A stretch of DNA of 50,786 bases from UBA6016 sp964568395 (GTDB lineage: Bacteria; Campylobacterota; Campylobacteria; Campylobacterales; UBA6016). Below are positions 24,596 through 33,645 of this stretch, piece after piece. The translations under genes were made by a program, and so were the position numbers. The stretch lies in the NCBI GenBank assembly GCA_964568395.1, contig CAZMPN010000014.1:1-50786 (forward strand). The letters run 5' to 3'. The notes below the pieces were generated by a model that saw only the letters and a program-made list of their open reading frames with translations, did no database searches and was not told where the DNA came from. The stretch's first letter is position 1. Every line of letters begins with the position of its first letter.

Positions 24596-24916
24596 ATGAA
24601 AAAACTACTATTTTTGGGTGCTTGCGCCGCTGTTCTTGCTATGGGTGCAAATGCTAGCGTCGATAAAGGCCAAAAACTTTACCTAAAAGCTTGTAAGTCA
24701 TGCCACGGTAACGGTGTAAAAGGTGCCGCTATGTCAACTCAAGCCGGATGGGATAAATGGTTTGCTAACGGAGCTAAAGCTCTTGTTGATAAACACCAAA
24801 AAGATCCTAAAGCCGCTGCATATTTCAACGGTGCATTCAAAGATCATTCTAAAGATCTACATGACTTCCTAAAAGAGTACGGTTCTGACAGCGGTAACGT
24901 ACCAGCTTGCGGTTGA
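24596..24916 (+). CDS. Periplasmic c-type cytochrome
   Basis: 106 residues: signal peptide to about residue 20 (ending in ANA), then one haem-attachment motif C33-K-S-C36-H37. The only Met after it is M46, too close to be a normal distal ligand, and four later His exist, so axial ligation may be unusual. The C-terminus ends DSGNVPACG with an extra Cys105. I recall related small proteins in Sulfurimonas-like bacteria ending the same way. Electron carrier is the likely role; partners are unknown. A strong SD AAAGGAG and favoured codons suggest high expression. Followed by a terminator. Confidence 0.82.
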   Translation: MKKLLFLGACAAVLAMGANASVDKGQKLYLKACKSCHGNGVKGAAMSTQAGWDKWFANGAKALVDKHQKDPKAAAYFNGAFKDHSKDLHDFLKEYGSDSGNVPACG

Positions 24917-24943
24917 TTCGAAGAGTTAATTAAACAAGTTTTG

Positions 24944-24974
24944 AAGGCTCGCTCGTTTGAGCGGGCCTTTTTTT
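24944..24974 (+). terminator. Rho-independent terminator of the cytochrome gene
   Basis: GGCTCGCTC and GAGCGGGCC pair across GTTT (one mismatch or wobble in the middle), followed by seven T. Lies 27 bases after the cytochrome stop codon. Confidence 0.85.
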
Positions 24975-25037
24975 ATGTCAAAAATGTAAGTTTTTTATTG
25001 AGCGTACAAAGAAGAGGGTAAACCCTCTTACTTTTTC

Positions 25038-26207
25038 TTAGTAGTTTTCTTTTACGAATTTAGCTATTCTATCTACGCCTTTTTGTATTGTGGTGCTATC
25101 CGTAGCAAAAGAGAATCTAAAATATCCCTCAACCCCAAATCCAACACCTGGAACGACTGCCACCCCTTCTTTTTCTAAGAGTTCTTTGCAAAACTTCATG
25201 GAGTCTTTTTCTATTTTGGAGATGTTGACAAAAAGGTAGAATGCGCCGTCAGGTTTTAGCACGCTAAGGCCGTCTATCGAATTGAATCCGTCAACCCCTA
25301 TGTTTCTTCTTTTTTCAAACTCTACTCTCATTGATTCTATTTCCGCATCCACATCGCCCCTTAACGCGACGATGGACGCCTTTTGCGTAATGGAGTTTAT
25401 GTTTGACGTGCTTTGCGATTGTAGGTTGTTCATCGCCTTTATAAGCTCTTTATTTGGGCTTGCCAAATAACCAAATCTCCATCCAGTCATGGCGACGGAT
25501 TTGCTGAGGCCGTTTATCGTAACCGTCCTTTGGAACATATCTTCGCTTATGGATGCCGCAGATGTGAATTTCTTGCCGTCGTATACGAGTTTTTCATACA
25601 TTTCATCGGAGGCTACTATGATATTCGTGCCTTTTAGCACGTCGGCTATCGCCTCTAACTCTTCTTTCGAGTATACGCTTCCGGTCGGATTTGAAGGCGA
25701 TGTCAGAACTATCATTTTTGTTTTAGGGGTTATGAGTCTTTTTAGCTCACCCGCCGTTAGTTTAAATCCTGTGGATTCGTCCGTTTTTGGCTCGACTACG
25801 ACACCGCCGTTTAGTCTGGCAAGCTCAGGATACGTTACCCAGTATGGAGCAGGGATGATTACCTCGTCGCCTTCGTCCACTACCGCCGCAAACAGGTTAA
25901 AAAGAGATTGTTTTGCGCCGTTTGACGTTATGATGTCCTTTGGTGAGTAGTTTAGGCCGTTTTCTCTTTTTAGTTTGTCGGCTATGGCTTGGAGTAGGGG
26001 CGCTATGCCTTCTACCGCCGTATATTTAGTAAAGCCCTCGTCCAGCGCCTTTTTTGCTTCGTCTTTTATCTTTTGCGGAGTATCGAAATCAGGCTCTCCT
26101 GCACCGAAATTTAGTACGTCATTGCCTTCTTCTTTGAGTCTTTTTGCTAGCGTTGATATCGCTATGGTTATTGATTCTTGAAGTACGGTAATTCTTTTTG
26201 AAAGCAT
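25038..26207 (-). CDS. aspC: Aspartate aminotransferase, class I/II
   Basis: 389-residue PLP enzyme exchanging amino groups between aspartate and 2-oxoglutarate. NFGAGEPDFDTP near residues 33-44 and SNPTGSVYSKEEL near 170 are substrate/cofactor regions; the PLP Lys is in NGLSKSVAMTGWRFGY near 238; the C-terminal FRFSFA holds the carboxylate-binding Arg. This Ib-type sequence often also accepts prephenate or aromatic substrates. Last gene of the long flgA-to-aspC block, nine bases after cysE. Confidence 0.93.
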   Translation of the reverse strand: MLSKRITVLQESITIAISTLAKRLKEEGNDVLNFGAGEPDFDTPQKIKDEAKKALDEGFTKYTAVEGIAPLLQAIADKLKRENGLNYSPKDIITSNGAKQSLFNLFAAVVDEGDEVIIPAPYWVTYPELARLNGGVVVEPKTDESTGFKLTAGELKRLITPKTKMIVLTSPSNPTGSVYSKEELEAIADVLKGTNIIVASDEMYEKLVYDGKKFTSAASISEDMFQRTVTINGLSKSVAMTGWRFGYLASPNKELIKAMNNLQSQSTSNINSITQKASIVALRGDVDAEIESMRVEFEKRRNIGVDGFNSIDGLSVLKPDGAFYLFVNISKIEKDSMKFCKELLEKEGVAVVPGVGFGVEGYFRFSFATDSTTIQKGVDRIAKFVKENY

Positions 26208-26216
26208 CGAAATCCT

Positions 26217-26918
26217 TTATTTTTCTAGTGATTTTAGGAAGTCCCCGTATATTTGGGTCAGGTCTTTGTCTTTTGTAATTATATCTTTATCGCCTGTAAT
26301 TAGGGCATTTTCGAGAAGCTCAAGCCGCTTTAGGAGGTATATAAACATCTCCGTATCGATATTCGGTAACTTATCGTGACTATACGGATTTTTATCCGGA
26401 CCTTTTCTGATGACTCTGGCCGGTATGCCGACCGCCGTAGAGTCCGCCGGTACGTTTTTTATGACTACGGAGTTGGCCCCTATTTTTGAGTTTTCCCCTA
26501 TCGTTATATTTCCGAGTATCTTGGCCCCGGAGCCTATGACGACGCCATTTTCTATCGTAGGGTGTCTTTTGCCCTTGGAGAGGTTGACGCCGCCTAGCGT
26601 TACGCCTTGATAAATCGTAACGTCGTCTCCTATGACGGAAGTTTCGCCTATGACTATGCCTATACCGTGGTCTATGAATACTCTTCTGCCTATCTTGGCG
26701 GCTGGGTGTATGTCTATGTTTGTAAACATCTGGTTGATGCCCATTATTATTCTGGCAAGCACTTCAAAGTTTCTGATATATAGTCTATGGGCTATCCTGT
26801 GCCAAAATATAGCCCATAGGCCAGGGTAGTTAAAAAAGAGCTCCAGTTTCGAGCGTATTGCGGGATCACGCTCCAGAACTATTCTGAAATCCTCTTTTAT
26901 CTGCGCCCAAAGCTTCAT
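26217..26918 (-). CDS. cysE: Serine O-acetyltransferase
   Basis: Makes O-acetylserine for cysteine synthesis. An N-terminal helical part (DFRIVLERDPAIRSKLELF) is followed by left-handed beta-helix hexapeptide repeats (IDHGIGIVIGETSVIGDDVTI), with the catalytic His/Asp in IDIHPAA and DHGIGIVIGE. The 233 residues fit the family. Its ATG overlaps the speA stop by one base (TAATG). Confidence 0.95.
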   Translation of the reverse strand: MKLWAQIKEDFRIVLERDPAIRSKLELFFNYPGLWAIFWHRIAHRLYIRNFEVLARIIMGINQMFTNIDIHPAAKIGRRVFIDHGIGIVIGETSVIGDDVTIYQGVTLGGVNLSKGKRHPTIENGVVIGSGAKILGNITIGENSKIGANSVVIKNVPADSTAVGIPARVIRKGPDKNPYSHDKLPNIDTEMFIYLLKRLELLENALITGDKDIITKDKDLTQIYGDFLKSLEK

Positions 26919-28753
26919 TAGAACTGAACCGTCCGAAGGTAGTTGTTTTCGCTCATGTATACGTACAGCTCACCCATAATCTCTTTCTTCTTATCCTCCG
27001 AGATCAGCCTTGAATCGGCTATCTTGTGTCTTAGTCTTATCTCTATCTCTTTGATATCGTAATCCATATCGTCAAGAATATCGATAAGATTTTGCGCCTG
27101 AATAATATCTTTTATTTCGTATCCGCCGTTTTCGTCAAACTCTACGGTAGCTTCCGTCGGATGGGTAAACAGGTTGTGCTGCATGCCGAGAACCTCTTGG
27201 TATGCGCCTACCTTGAAAAATGCCACGAAATAATCTTCGCTTTGAAGGTCTACGTCGTGCAAGAAGAGCGGATTTTTGATGTTAAACGTAATCTCGCCGT
27301 CCGAGTCGCAAGTTATATCCCATATGTTAGCGCTTCTCGTAGGCTTTTCTTCCAGTTTGTGTATCGGCATGATGGGGAAGTTTTGCCCAAGTCCCCAATG
27401 GTCCGGTACGCTTTGAAATATCGAGAAGTTGAGCAGGTATTTCTCTTGCAACGTGTCTTGGAGTGTTTTGATCTCTTTTAGGTATGAGCCGCCAGACAGG
27501 GAGATGAATTTCTTGGTAATCAGATGCAGCAGTATCTCCGTATTTGATCTATCCTGCAGGTCTACGTAGCCAAGGTCGAATAGCGTCAAAAGCGACTCCA
27601 TGTGGTCTATGGCGTCATGCATATACTCGCCTGCATTCTTATCGTTCATACTCTCCAGCAGATCGAGCAGCTCTTCTACCAAAGGCGGATTTTGCGGTTT
27701 TAGCCTAAGCTCTTTTGATTCGTATTCGTTCGAGAACAGCTCCAGCACCGGGGCTACCAGCACGGCATGGCTTGCGGCTATGAACCTGCCCGATTCGGTA
27801 TATATATCCGGTTCGTTGACGCCTTTTGCGGCGGCGATGCCTTTCATTAGATACACGACGTCGTTGGCAAACTCTTCAAGCTTATAGTTCCTATCCATTT
27901 TTTTTGCTTGCTGCGAGTACTCTACCGCTATACCTCCGCCCAGATTTATGGCGTTTAGGTTTACGGCGCCGCTTTTTTTGAGTTCGGCGTATATGTTGCC
28001 TGCTTCTCTTAGCGCTTTTTTGAGCGGAGCGATGTCGCCCATTTGGGAGCCTATATGGAAGTGGATCATATTGAATTTTTCAAGCAAGCTCGCGCTTTTT
28101 AGCATATCCATCGCTTCGATAAGCTCGGTTGACGTAAGGCCGAATTTCGAGTTGATACCTCCGCTTTTTGCCCACATCCCCATGCCGACGGAGTGCAGCC
28201 TGATTCTAAGTCCGATATTCGGCACCGGATCGCCCAGTCTTTTTGCCACCTCTATGATCAGCTCAAGCTCGTTGATGCCTTCTATCGTAATGGTTATATT
28301 GTGCCCCATCTTCGCGGCTATAAAACAGAGGCTTATCATCTCCATATCTTTAAAACCGTTGACGGTGATAGGCGCATTATCGTTATTGTACGCCATCGCT
28401 ATTATGATTTCGGCTTTTGAGCCAGCTTCAAGTCCGTATCCGTAAGGCTTTCCAAGCTTTACCACCTGTCTTACGAAGTTTGGGAACTGGTTTACTTTTA
28501 GAGGGAATACGGCGTTGAATTTGCCCTGGTATCCAAACTCCTTAAAGGCGGAGTTGAATTTGTCGAAAATAAGATCTATCTGCTTTTCTATCAGATGCGG
28601 AAAGCGAAGCAGCAATGGACCCTTGTGTCCGTTTTCGCGTATTTCTCGCACTATATCGACGAGAGACGGTTTTTTGCCGTGGTTAACTTTGACGCAGCCG
28701 TCCTCGATTATGAAGCTCTCTTGGCTCCAGACATCTATACCGTAGTTTATCAC
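26918..28753 (-). CDS. speA: Biosynthetic arginine decarboxylase
   Basis: Converts arginine to agmatine, the entry to putrescine/spermidine. 611 residues. The PLP Lys is in FNAVFPLKVNQ near residue 85; GLEAGSKAEII and FHIGSQMGDI are fold III motifs; the Gly-rich INLGGGIAV near 290 binds phosphate; the C-terminal Cys/Asp region follows. Starts GTG overlapping the hisS stop (GTGA). Polyamine synthesis also makes methylthioadenosine, which links it to the mtnKA genes downstream. Confidence 0.95.
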   Translation of the reverse strand: MINYGIDVWSQESFIIEDGCVKVNHGKKPSLVDIVREIRENGHKGPLLLRFPHLIEKQIDLIFDKFNSAFKEFGYQGKFNAVFPLKVNQFPNFVRQVVKLGKPYGYGLEAGSKAEIIIAMAYNNDNAPITVNGFKDMEMISLCFIAAKMGHNITITIEGINELELIIEVAKRLGDPVPNIGLRIRLHSVGMGMWAKSGGINSKFGLTSTELIEAMDMLKSASLLEKFNMIHFHIGSQMGDIAPLKKALREAGNIYAELKKSGAVNLNAINLGGGIAVEYSQQAKKMDRNYKLEEFANDVVYLMKGIAAAKGVNEPDIYTESGRFIAASHAVLVAPVLELFSNEYESKELRLKPQNPPLVEELLDLLESMNDKNAGEYMHDAIDHMESLLTLFDLGYVDLQDRSNTEILLHLITKKFISLSGGSYLKEIKTLQDTLQEKYLLNFSIFQSVPDHWGLGQNFPIMPIHKLEEKPTRSANIWDITCDSDGEITFNIKNPLFLHDVDLQSEDYFVAFFKVGAYQEVLGMQHNLFTHPTEATVEFDENGGYEIKDIIQAQNLIDILDDMDYDIKEIEIRLRHKIADSRLISEDKKKEIMGELYVYMSENNYLRTVQF

Positions 28754-29988
28754 TTGAAATTTCCTTGAATTTTGCTTTTAAATTCCGCCGCTTTTAGACT
28801 ATATTCCTCTTTCGTCTCTAGGTTTTTGAGCCAAACCGTGCCCTCTTGCAACTCTTTGTCTCCTATTCCCGCGAACCAAAGCGCGTTTTGTTTGTCGGCC
28901 GCCTTGAGGTGGTTTTTTGGAGATTTCGCACTATAGCCCAAGTAAGTTACCGATTCTTGTCTTGCCGATTTTGCCAAATCAAACGCATAAAGTACCGCTT
29001 CGTCGCATAGAGGGGCTATATATACGCCACTCCTTTTTTCTTCGTCTACGGTTATCAAGTCGGAAATTCTCTCTATCCCTATCGCGAACCCTACTGCCGG
29101 CGTCGCTCTTCCGTCGAGACTCTCCACTAGTTTGTCGTATCTGCCGCCGCCTGCTATGGAGCTTTGGGCGCCTATTTCCGTCGATATGAACTCAAACGCG
29201 GTCTTTGTGTAGTAGTCTAGCCCTCTGACAAGGTTTTTGTCTATTTCATAGGATATACCGATTTTATTCAAAGCCGCTTTGACTCCGCCAAAGTCCGTTT
29301 CGCACTCTTCGCACAGCGCATCGGTTATCCTTGGCAGAGGGGAGAGTTTTTGCTGGCAGCTTTCGTTTTTGCAATCAAACACCCTCATCGGGTTCGTATT
29401 TATACGTCTTTGGCAATCCTCGCAAAGCTCCGCGCTCATTTGTGTTAATTTTTCTACAAGCTCTTTTTTGTATGTAGGCACGCATTTGTCGCATCCGAGG
29501 GAGTTTAGCTTGAGCGAATATTTTATCCCGAGTCTGTCGAATATCATGGCGGCCATGTTTATAAGGCTGGCGTCCTCTAGATAGCTGGACTCGCCGAAAG
29601 ACTCTATGCCGAATTGATGAAACTGTCTAAGTCTGCCTTTTTGCGGCCTTTCGTATCTATACATCGGGCCAAAATAATAAAATCTATACTCGCCGCCCGC
29701 ACGGTCAAGTTTCTTTTCGACAAAGGCCCGCACTACGCCAGCCGTACCTTCCGGCCTCATACAGACGTCGTTTTCGCCCTTGTCGGTAAACCTATACATC
29801 TCTTTGCCGACAATGTCGCTGCTCTCGCCGACGCTTCTCAAAAATAGCCCCGTTTCTTCCAAAATTGGGGTCTCTATCATGCTAAAACCGTGTTTTTTTG
29901 CGGTGTCTATCGCTATATTCAAAAATTTTTCAAACTTCTTGGCGTCTTCGAAGTGTATATCTTTCATTCCTCTAAGGGCGGTAATCAT
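28750..29988 (-). CDS. hisS: Histidyl-tRNA synthetase
   Basis: Class II synthetase. The start is the ATG at 29988 (MITALRGMKDI); the open frame extends further upstream but that part lies inside tmk. Motif 2 is FYYFGPMYRYERPQKGRLRQ, followed by FHQFGIE; the histidine signature LVRGLDYYTKTAFE lies near residue 255, and motif 3 GFAIGIERI near 305. A four-Cys cluster (CDKC, CEDC, CQ, CEEC near 165-230) in the insertion could bind zinc. Overlaps tmk by four and speA by four bases. Confidence 0.96.
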   Translation of the reverse strand: MITALRGMKDIHFEDAKKFEKFLNIAIDTAKKHGFSMIETPILEETGLFLRSVGESSDIVGKEMYRFTDKGENDVCMRPEGTAGVVRAFVEKKLDRAGGEYRFYYFGPMYRYERPQKGRLRQFHQFGIESFGESSYLEDASLINMAAMIFDRLGIKYSLKLNSLGCDKCVPTYKKELVEKLTQMSAELCEDCQRRINTNPMRVFDCKNESCQQKLSPLPRITDALCEECETDFGGVKAALNKIGISYEIDKNLVRGLDYYTKTAFEFISTEIGAQSSIAGGGRYDKLVESLDGRATPAVGFAIGIERISDLITVDEEKRSGVYIAPLCDEAVLYAFDLAKSARQESVTYLGYSAKSPKNHLKAADKQNALWFAGIGDKELQEGTVWLKNLETKEEYSLKAAEFKSKIQGNFK

Positions 29989-30554
29989 TGCAGTCTTGCC
30001 TTTACTAAGTTGTGTATCTCTTCGATGCTTTTTGAGGCATCTATCTTTTCGTATTTTATTCCCAGGTCGTCGCAAATTTGAGGCATTTTGGCTTGTATTT
30101 CAAGCAGTTTTTCTATGCCTTGTTTTTCTATTTCGTCGGCCGTTTTCGATGAGAGCCTGCTTTTTATTGTCGCTTCATCCAGCCACAGTATAATTATCAA
30201 ATCAGGCAGTATGCCGCTAACCGCAAAGAGCGATACGGCCTTCGTGTGTTCGTAGTCAAACCTTTCCAGCGACGAATATGCGAGTCCCGATACTATGGAC
30301 CTATCGGAGATTATCGTCTTTTGTCTGTTTGGGGCGACAACTTTCGCGATATGCTCGCTCCTATCAGCCAAAAACAGGAAAAACCTGCTTTTTTCGTCAA
30401 TGCCCGGATAGTGCAGGGCAAGCTCCCTTACCTTTGCTCCAAGCTCCGTGCCGCCCGGCTCTTTCGTGATGATGAAATTCGGATAAGCCTTTTGTAGAAG
30501 GCTTATCTGGGTTGTCTTGCCGCAGGTGTCTACACCCTCAAATGCAACATACAA
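29985..30554 (-). CDS. tmk: Thymidylate kinase
   Basis: Phosphorylates dTMP. The P-loop FEGVDTCGKTTQ is at residues 4-15, the DR motif in ISDRSIVSGLAYSS near 80-93, and the lid region IKSRLSSKTADEIEKQG near 125-145. 189 residues. It begins inside coaD (17-base overlap) and ends in the hisS start (ATGA). Confidence 0.95.
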   Translation of the reverse strand: MYVAFEGVDTCGKTTQISLLQKAYPNFIITKEPGGTELGAKVRELALHYPGIDEKSRFFLFLADRSEHIAKVVAPNRQKTIISDRSIVSGLAYSSLERFDYEHTKAVSLFAVSGILPDLIIILWLDEATIKSRLSSKTADEIEKQGIEKLLEIQAKMPQICDDLGIKYEKIDASKSIEEIHNLVKARLQ

Positions 30555-31035
30555 AGTGTTTGCCCTCTATAAAATTAGTAACTTCCGGCGGTAATAGATG
30601 CGATGCGTTACCTCCGTGTTTTAGTATCGAGCGCACCACCGATGAGCTAATAAAGGCATATTCGAGGCTCGGCATCAAATATACGGTCTCTATATTTGGA
30701 TTTAGGCTTTGGTTCGCATACCCTAGCTGCAGTTCGTACTCGAAGTCGCTAATCGCCCTAAGCCCCCTTATGATGTTTGGAATATCCTTGTGCGCCGCAA
30801 AATCAACCAGCAGATTGTCGTATGATTCTACTTTTATTCTGGCGTCGTTTTTGAAGCAATCTTTTGCCATGGAGACTCTCTCTTCGAACGAAAAAAGAGG
30901 TTTCTTCTCTGAAGATAGCGCGACCGCGATAGTTATCTCGTCAAATATTTTTAGCGCTCTTTTGACTATGTCTAGATGCCCCAGTGTAAGCGGGTCGAAA
31001 GTGCCCGGATATATCGCTTTTTTTATATTACTCAT
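30538..31035 (-). CDS. coaD: Phosphopantetheine adenylyltransferase
   Basis: Fourth step of coenzyme A synthesis. YPGTFDPLTLGHLDIVKRA (residues 9-27) carries the T/HxGH nucleotidyltransferase motif; RGLRAISDFEYE and AFISSSVVRSIL (ISSSxxR) are standard. 165 residues. Overlaps ubiX by eight and tmk by 17 bases; coaX of the same pathway lies at 19723. Confidence 0.96.
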   Translation of the reverse strand: MSNIKKAIYPGTFDPLTLGHLDIVKRALKIFDEITIAVALSSEKKPLFSFEERVSMAKDCFKNDARIKVESYDNLLVDFAAHKDIPNIIRGLRAISDFEYELQLGYANQSLNPNIETVYLMPSLEYAFISSSVVRSILKHGGNASHLLPPEVTNFIEGKHFVCCI

Positions 31036-31543
31036 CGCCCCATCTTCTGTATAAACTATTTTCGACGCCGACCAGATCCATCCAACGGCCTACCAAAAAA
31101 TTTTCCATCTCCTCTATGTTTTGCTGGCCGCTATAATATGCGAGCAGCGGAGGAGCTATTATCGCTCCGGCCCTTGATAGTTTTAGCATATTCTCAAGCG
31201 CGATTTCCGAAAAGGGCATCTCTCTTGGAGCCAAAAGCAGCTTTTTCCTCTCTTTTATCGCCACCGCAGCTACCCTTGTCGTTAGATTGTCAGCTATTCC
31301 GCAGGCTATCTTTGCCAGAGTATTCATGCTGCAAGGCACAATAAACGTAATATCCGCGCCAAAAGAGCCGGAAGATGGCGGAGCCTCTATGGCCTCATCA
31401 TCGTATCCGTCTTCGTATAAAAGCACTTTTTTCGCCGCATCCGACAGTATGAGGGATACGTCATGTCTTATGCGCAGCTCGTTGTAGAGTTTTAATCCAA
31501 GCGTTGCTCCGCTTGCCCCGGATACGCATACTACGGCTTTCAT
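31028..31543 (-). CDS. ubiX: Flavin prenyltransferase
   Basis: Makes prenylated FMN for UbiD-type decarboxylases in quinone synthesis. VSGASGATLGLKL (residues 7-19) is the flavin/phosphate loop; PCSMNTLAKIACGIADNL and PREMPFSEIALENMLKLSRAGAII are the other signature regions. 171 residues, somewhat short but normal. Start codon overlaps flgA stop by four bases. Confidence 0.94.
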   Translation of the reverse strand: MKAVVCVSGASGATLGLKLYNELRIRHDVSLILSDAAKKVLLYEDGYDDEAIEAPPSSGSFGADITFIVPCSMNTLAKIACGIADNLTTRVAAVAIKERKKLLLAPREMPFSEIALENMLKLSRAGAIIAPPLLAYYSGQQNIEEMENFLVGRWMDLVGVENSLYRRWGDE

Positions 31544-32223
31544 CTAATCTCGACTCTCTCTTTTGAAGCTACTAAAGCTTTCATGTTTTTGCCGTTTTTG
31601 GCTCTGACGTTGATGGTGTCGCCTATGTCGCCGTCTTCCAACGCCGTTACTTCCATCTCGATCTCTATGGCGTCTTGCCTTATTACGGCGTAAACAATAC
31701 TATTTTTTCTAACCGCCGGCGGCTTCGAGGCGTCTTTTTGCGTGATTACCGTGCCGCCGCTTATAAACCTCTTTGTAGATACGCTGCCAAGCTCATCTTT
31801 GGTTAAAGGTTTGAAAAATATGTTTTTGAGAGCTATATTCTCTATATTCACGTCTTCTTGGCTTAGAATTTTATCTTTTTGGAGGTTATGTTTCGCTTTT
31901 AGCACTTCGAGCAGGGCCTCTATTTCGTAGCGCACAAATACTCTTTTTGTTTCGTTTTTTTCGTTTACGAAAATAGCCAAGACGACGCCGTTGTTTTTGG
32001 TTAGATTTTGTCTTTGCATCTCTATGGCGCTGTACCTATAGCCGCTGATGCTCTCCTTGGAGCCTTCTTGCACCTTGATGCTTACGACCGCGATTTGAGG
32101 ATACTCTTTTATGTATTCGTTTTTTATGGCCGACTTTAAGTCCGCCTCGGCTTTATCCGAAAAAGCAAAAAGGCTTGCCGCTATAGCCCCGTTAATCAAG
32201 AGGCTGATCAGTAACTGTCTCAA
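31540..32223 (-). CDS. flgA: Flagellar P-ring assembly chaperone FlgA
   Basis: Periplasmic chaperone for FlgI. N-terminal signal peptide (LLISLLINGAIAASLFAF), then a SAF domain with LQKDKILSQEDVNIENI, KPLTKDELGSVSTKRFISGGTVI and the C-terminal beta-clip GDIGDTINVRAKNGKNMKALV. 227 residues. The start lies inside the MORN-repeat gene (32-base overlap). Together with flgH at 12855 it shows a flagellated organism. Confidence 0.92.
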   Translation of the reverse strand: MRQLLISLLINGAIAASLFAFSDKAEADLKSAIKNEYIKEYPQIAVVSIKVQEGSKESISGYRYSAIEMQRQNLTKNNGVVLAIFVNEKNETKRVFVRYEIEALLEVLKAKHNLQKDKILSQEDVNIENIALKNIFFKPLTKDELGSVSTKRFISGGTVITQKDASKPPAVRKNSIVYAVIRQDAIEIEMEVTALEDGDIGDTINVRAKNGKNMKALVASKERVEIR

Positions 32224-32818
32224 TTTTATCGCCGGACCATACGCCTATTTTTTTGCCGTCTTTATATTCGCCCCTGGAGGCCAGCTTTCCGTCTTCGCTA
32301 AATTCCCTCCACGGCCCGTTCTCTAGGCCGTTTTTATACGTGCCGCACTCCTTTAAAAAACCGTTAGGGTAGTAAAACTCCGCCTCGCCTTCTATATTCC
32401 CCTTTTTGTAGTGAAGGGTTTTTTTTCTCGTCTGATCAGGATAAAACTCTATCCATTCGCCGTCTTTTTGCCCGCCTTTGTAGTTTCCTTTTTCGATCAG
32501 CACGCCGTTTTCGTCAAAAAAAAGCCACTCTCCTTCCTCTTTGCCGTTTTTTAGGTGTCCTTTTTTTGATACGACCCCGTTGCGATGGTAATATTTCCAC
32601 TCTCCGCTCTCGTTCCCGGCGTCGAAGAAGCACTCTATCTCAAGCTGCGCGTTCTCCGCATATATCTTTGCCGCGCCGTTTTTTTTGCCGTTGGCGAAAG
32701 AGGCTTCCAGCATGAGCGTACCATCAGGGTAGAATGTTTTTGATAGGCCGCTTCTCTTTAAACCTTTGAAGCCGCCTTCAAACAACAGGATTCCGTCATC
32801 GGCGTATATCTTGTCCAT
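32192..32818 (-). CDS. MORN-repeat protein, YwqK-like
   Basis: 208 residues made of about eight MORN_2-type repeats of roughly 23 residues, each with the pattern Y-x-N/D-G-x-x-x-x-x-G-x-y-x-x-G-x-x-x-G-x-W (for example FFDENGVLIEKGNYKGGQKD). No signal peptide or membrane segment. Such proteins form a stacked beta-hairpin sheet; the YwqK group is often annotated as antitoxin, but no toxin partner is present here, so I would not use that name. It heads the flgA-to-aspC block and may be co-transcribed with it. Confidence 0.8.
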   Translation of the reverse strand: MDKIYADDGILLFEGGFKGLKRSGLSKTFYPDGTLMLEASFANGKKNGAAKIYAENAQLEIECFFDAGNESGEWKYYHRNGVVSKKGHLKNGKEEGEWLFFDENGVLIEKGNYKGGQKDGEWIEFYPDQTRKKTLHYKKGNIEGEAEFYYPNGFLKECGTYKNGLENGPWREFSEDGKLASRGEYKDGKKIGVWSGDKIETVTDQPLD

Positions 32819-32902
32819 TTAGTTCCCACAGGCTAATTTGGGTGATTTTAGTCTTTTTTTGGTAAAAACGCAACAATAACAGGTTATTAGACGGGTTTTT
32901 GA

Positions 32903-33631
32903 ATGAAAATTTGTACCGCCGACGGCAGTTTTACTCTTTATGACGAAGTGTTTGACGAGTGCTATCATAGCGTCTCTGACGGCGCGCTAAACGAGACGCT
33001 CCAAAAACACGTAATTCCGGCTTTCGATGCGGTGGTCAATGGAAAGAAAGAGCTGAATATTTTGGATATATGCTTCGGGCTTGGATTTAACTCGCTTGCC
33101 ACGATATGGTATGCAAAAAGCAGCTATCCGGATATAAAAATAAACATATTCTCTCCGGAGATGAATCTAGCGCTTGTGCAAAGCCTCACGTCATTCGAAT
33201 ATCCAAAACAGCTTACGCAGAATGGGATCGTGGATGCGCTCGCCTCCGATCTGCATTATAGGGACGAGAAATATTGCGTCGAAGTTGCGATAGGGGACGC
33301 AAGGCAGATTTTGGGGCAGAAAGAGGCGTCGTTCGACATAGTCTACCAAGACGCATTTAGCCCAAAAAAGAATCCGCAGCTTTGGACGCTGGAGTATTTT
33401 TTGGATATCAAAAGGCTTTTGGCGAAAGAGGCCGTTATCACCACATACTCCAAAGCTACCCCGGCGAGGCTCGCGCTGCATGAGCTAGGCTTCAACCTAT
33501 ACGAACATCAAGATGTTAGCATCAGGGGCGGAACCATTGCTTCAAATTTCGATATTAAAGGTTTGCGAAAAGTTGATATGCTAACGAAAATAAAAAATGC
33601 GCCAAACTCAAAGGCGCTCAGAGATCAATAG
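32903..33631 (+). CDS. mnmD: tRNA 5-methylaminomethyl-2-thiouridine methyltransferase (MnmD-like)
   Basis: DUF752 methyltransferase that performs the last methylation of the wobble mnm5s2U. ILDICFGLGFNSLATIW near residues 51-67 is the SAM loop; YQDAFSPKKNPQLWTLEYF near 149-167 is the family signature; the ending KGLRKVDMLTK is less conserved. 242 residues, without the FAD-dependent MnmC1 domain found in E. coli MnmC. Fourteen bases ahead of nikR, so probably co-transcribed. Confidence 0.85.
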   Translation: MKICTADGSFTLYDEVFDECYHSVSDGALNETLQKHVIPAFDAVVNGKKELNILDICFGLGFNSLATIWYAKSSYPDIKINIFSPEMNLALVQSLTSFEYPKQLTQNGIVDALASDLHYRDEKYCVEVAIGDARQILGQKEASFDIVYQDAFSPKKNPQLWTLEYFLDIKRLLAKEAVITTYSKATPARLALHELGFNLYEHQDVSIRGGTIASNFDIKGLRKVDMLTKIKNAPNSKALRDQ

Positions 33632-33645
33632 AGGGGATATCCGGT

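Noticed and set aside
28750..30075. Longer HisS start at 30075
   Set aside because: The extra 29 residues lie within tmk, are not HisS-like, and the ATG at 29988 begins the family N-terminus.
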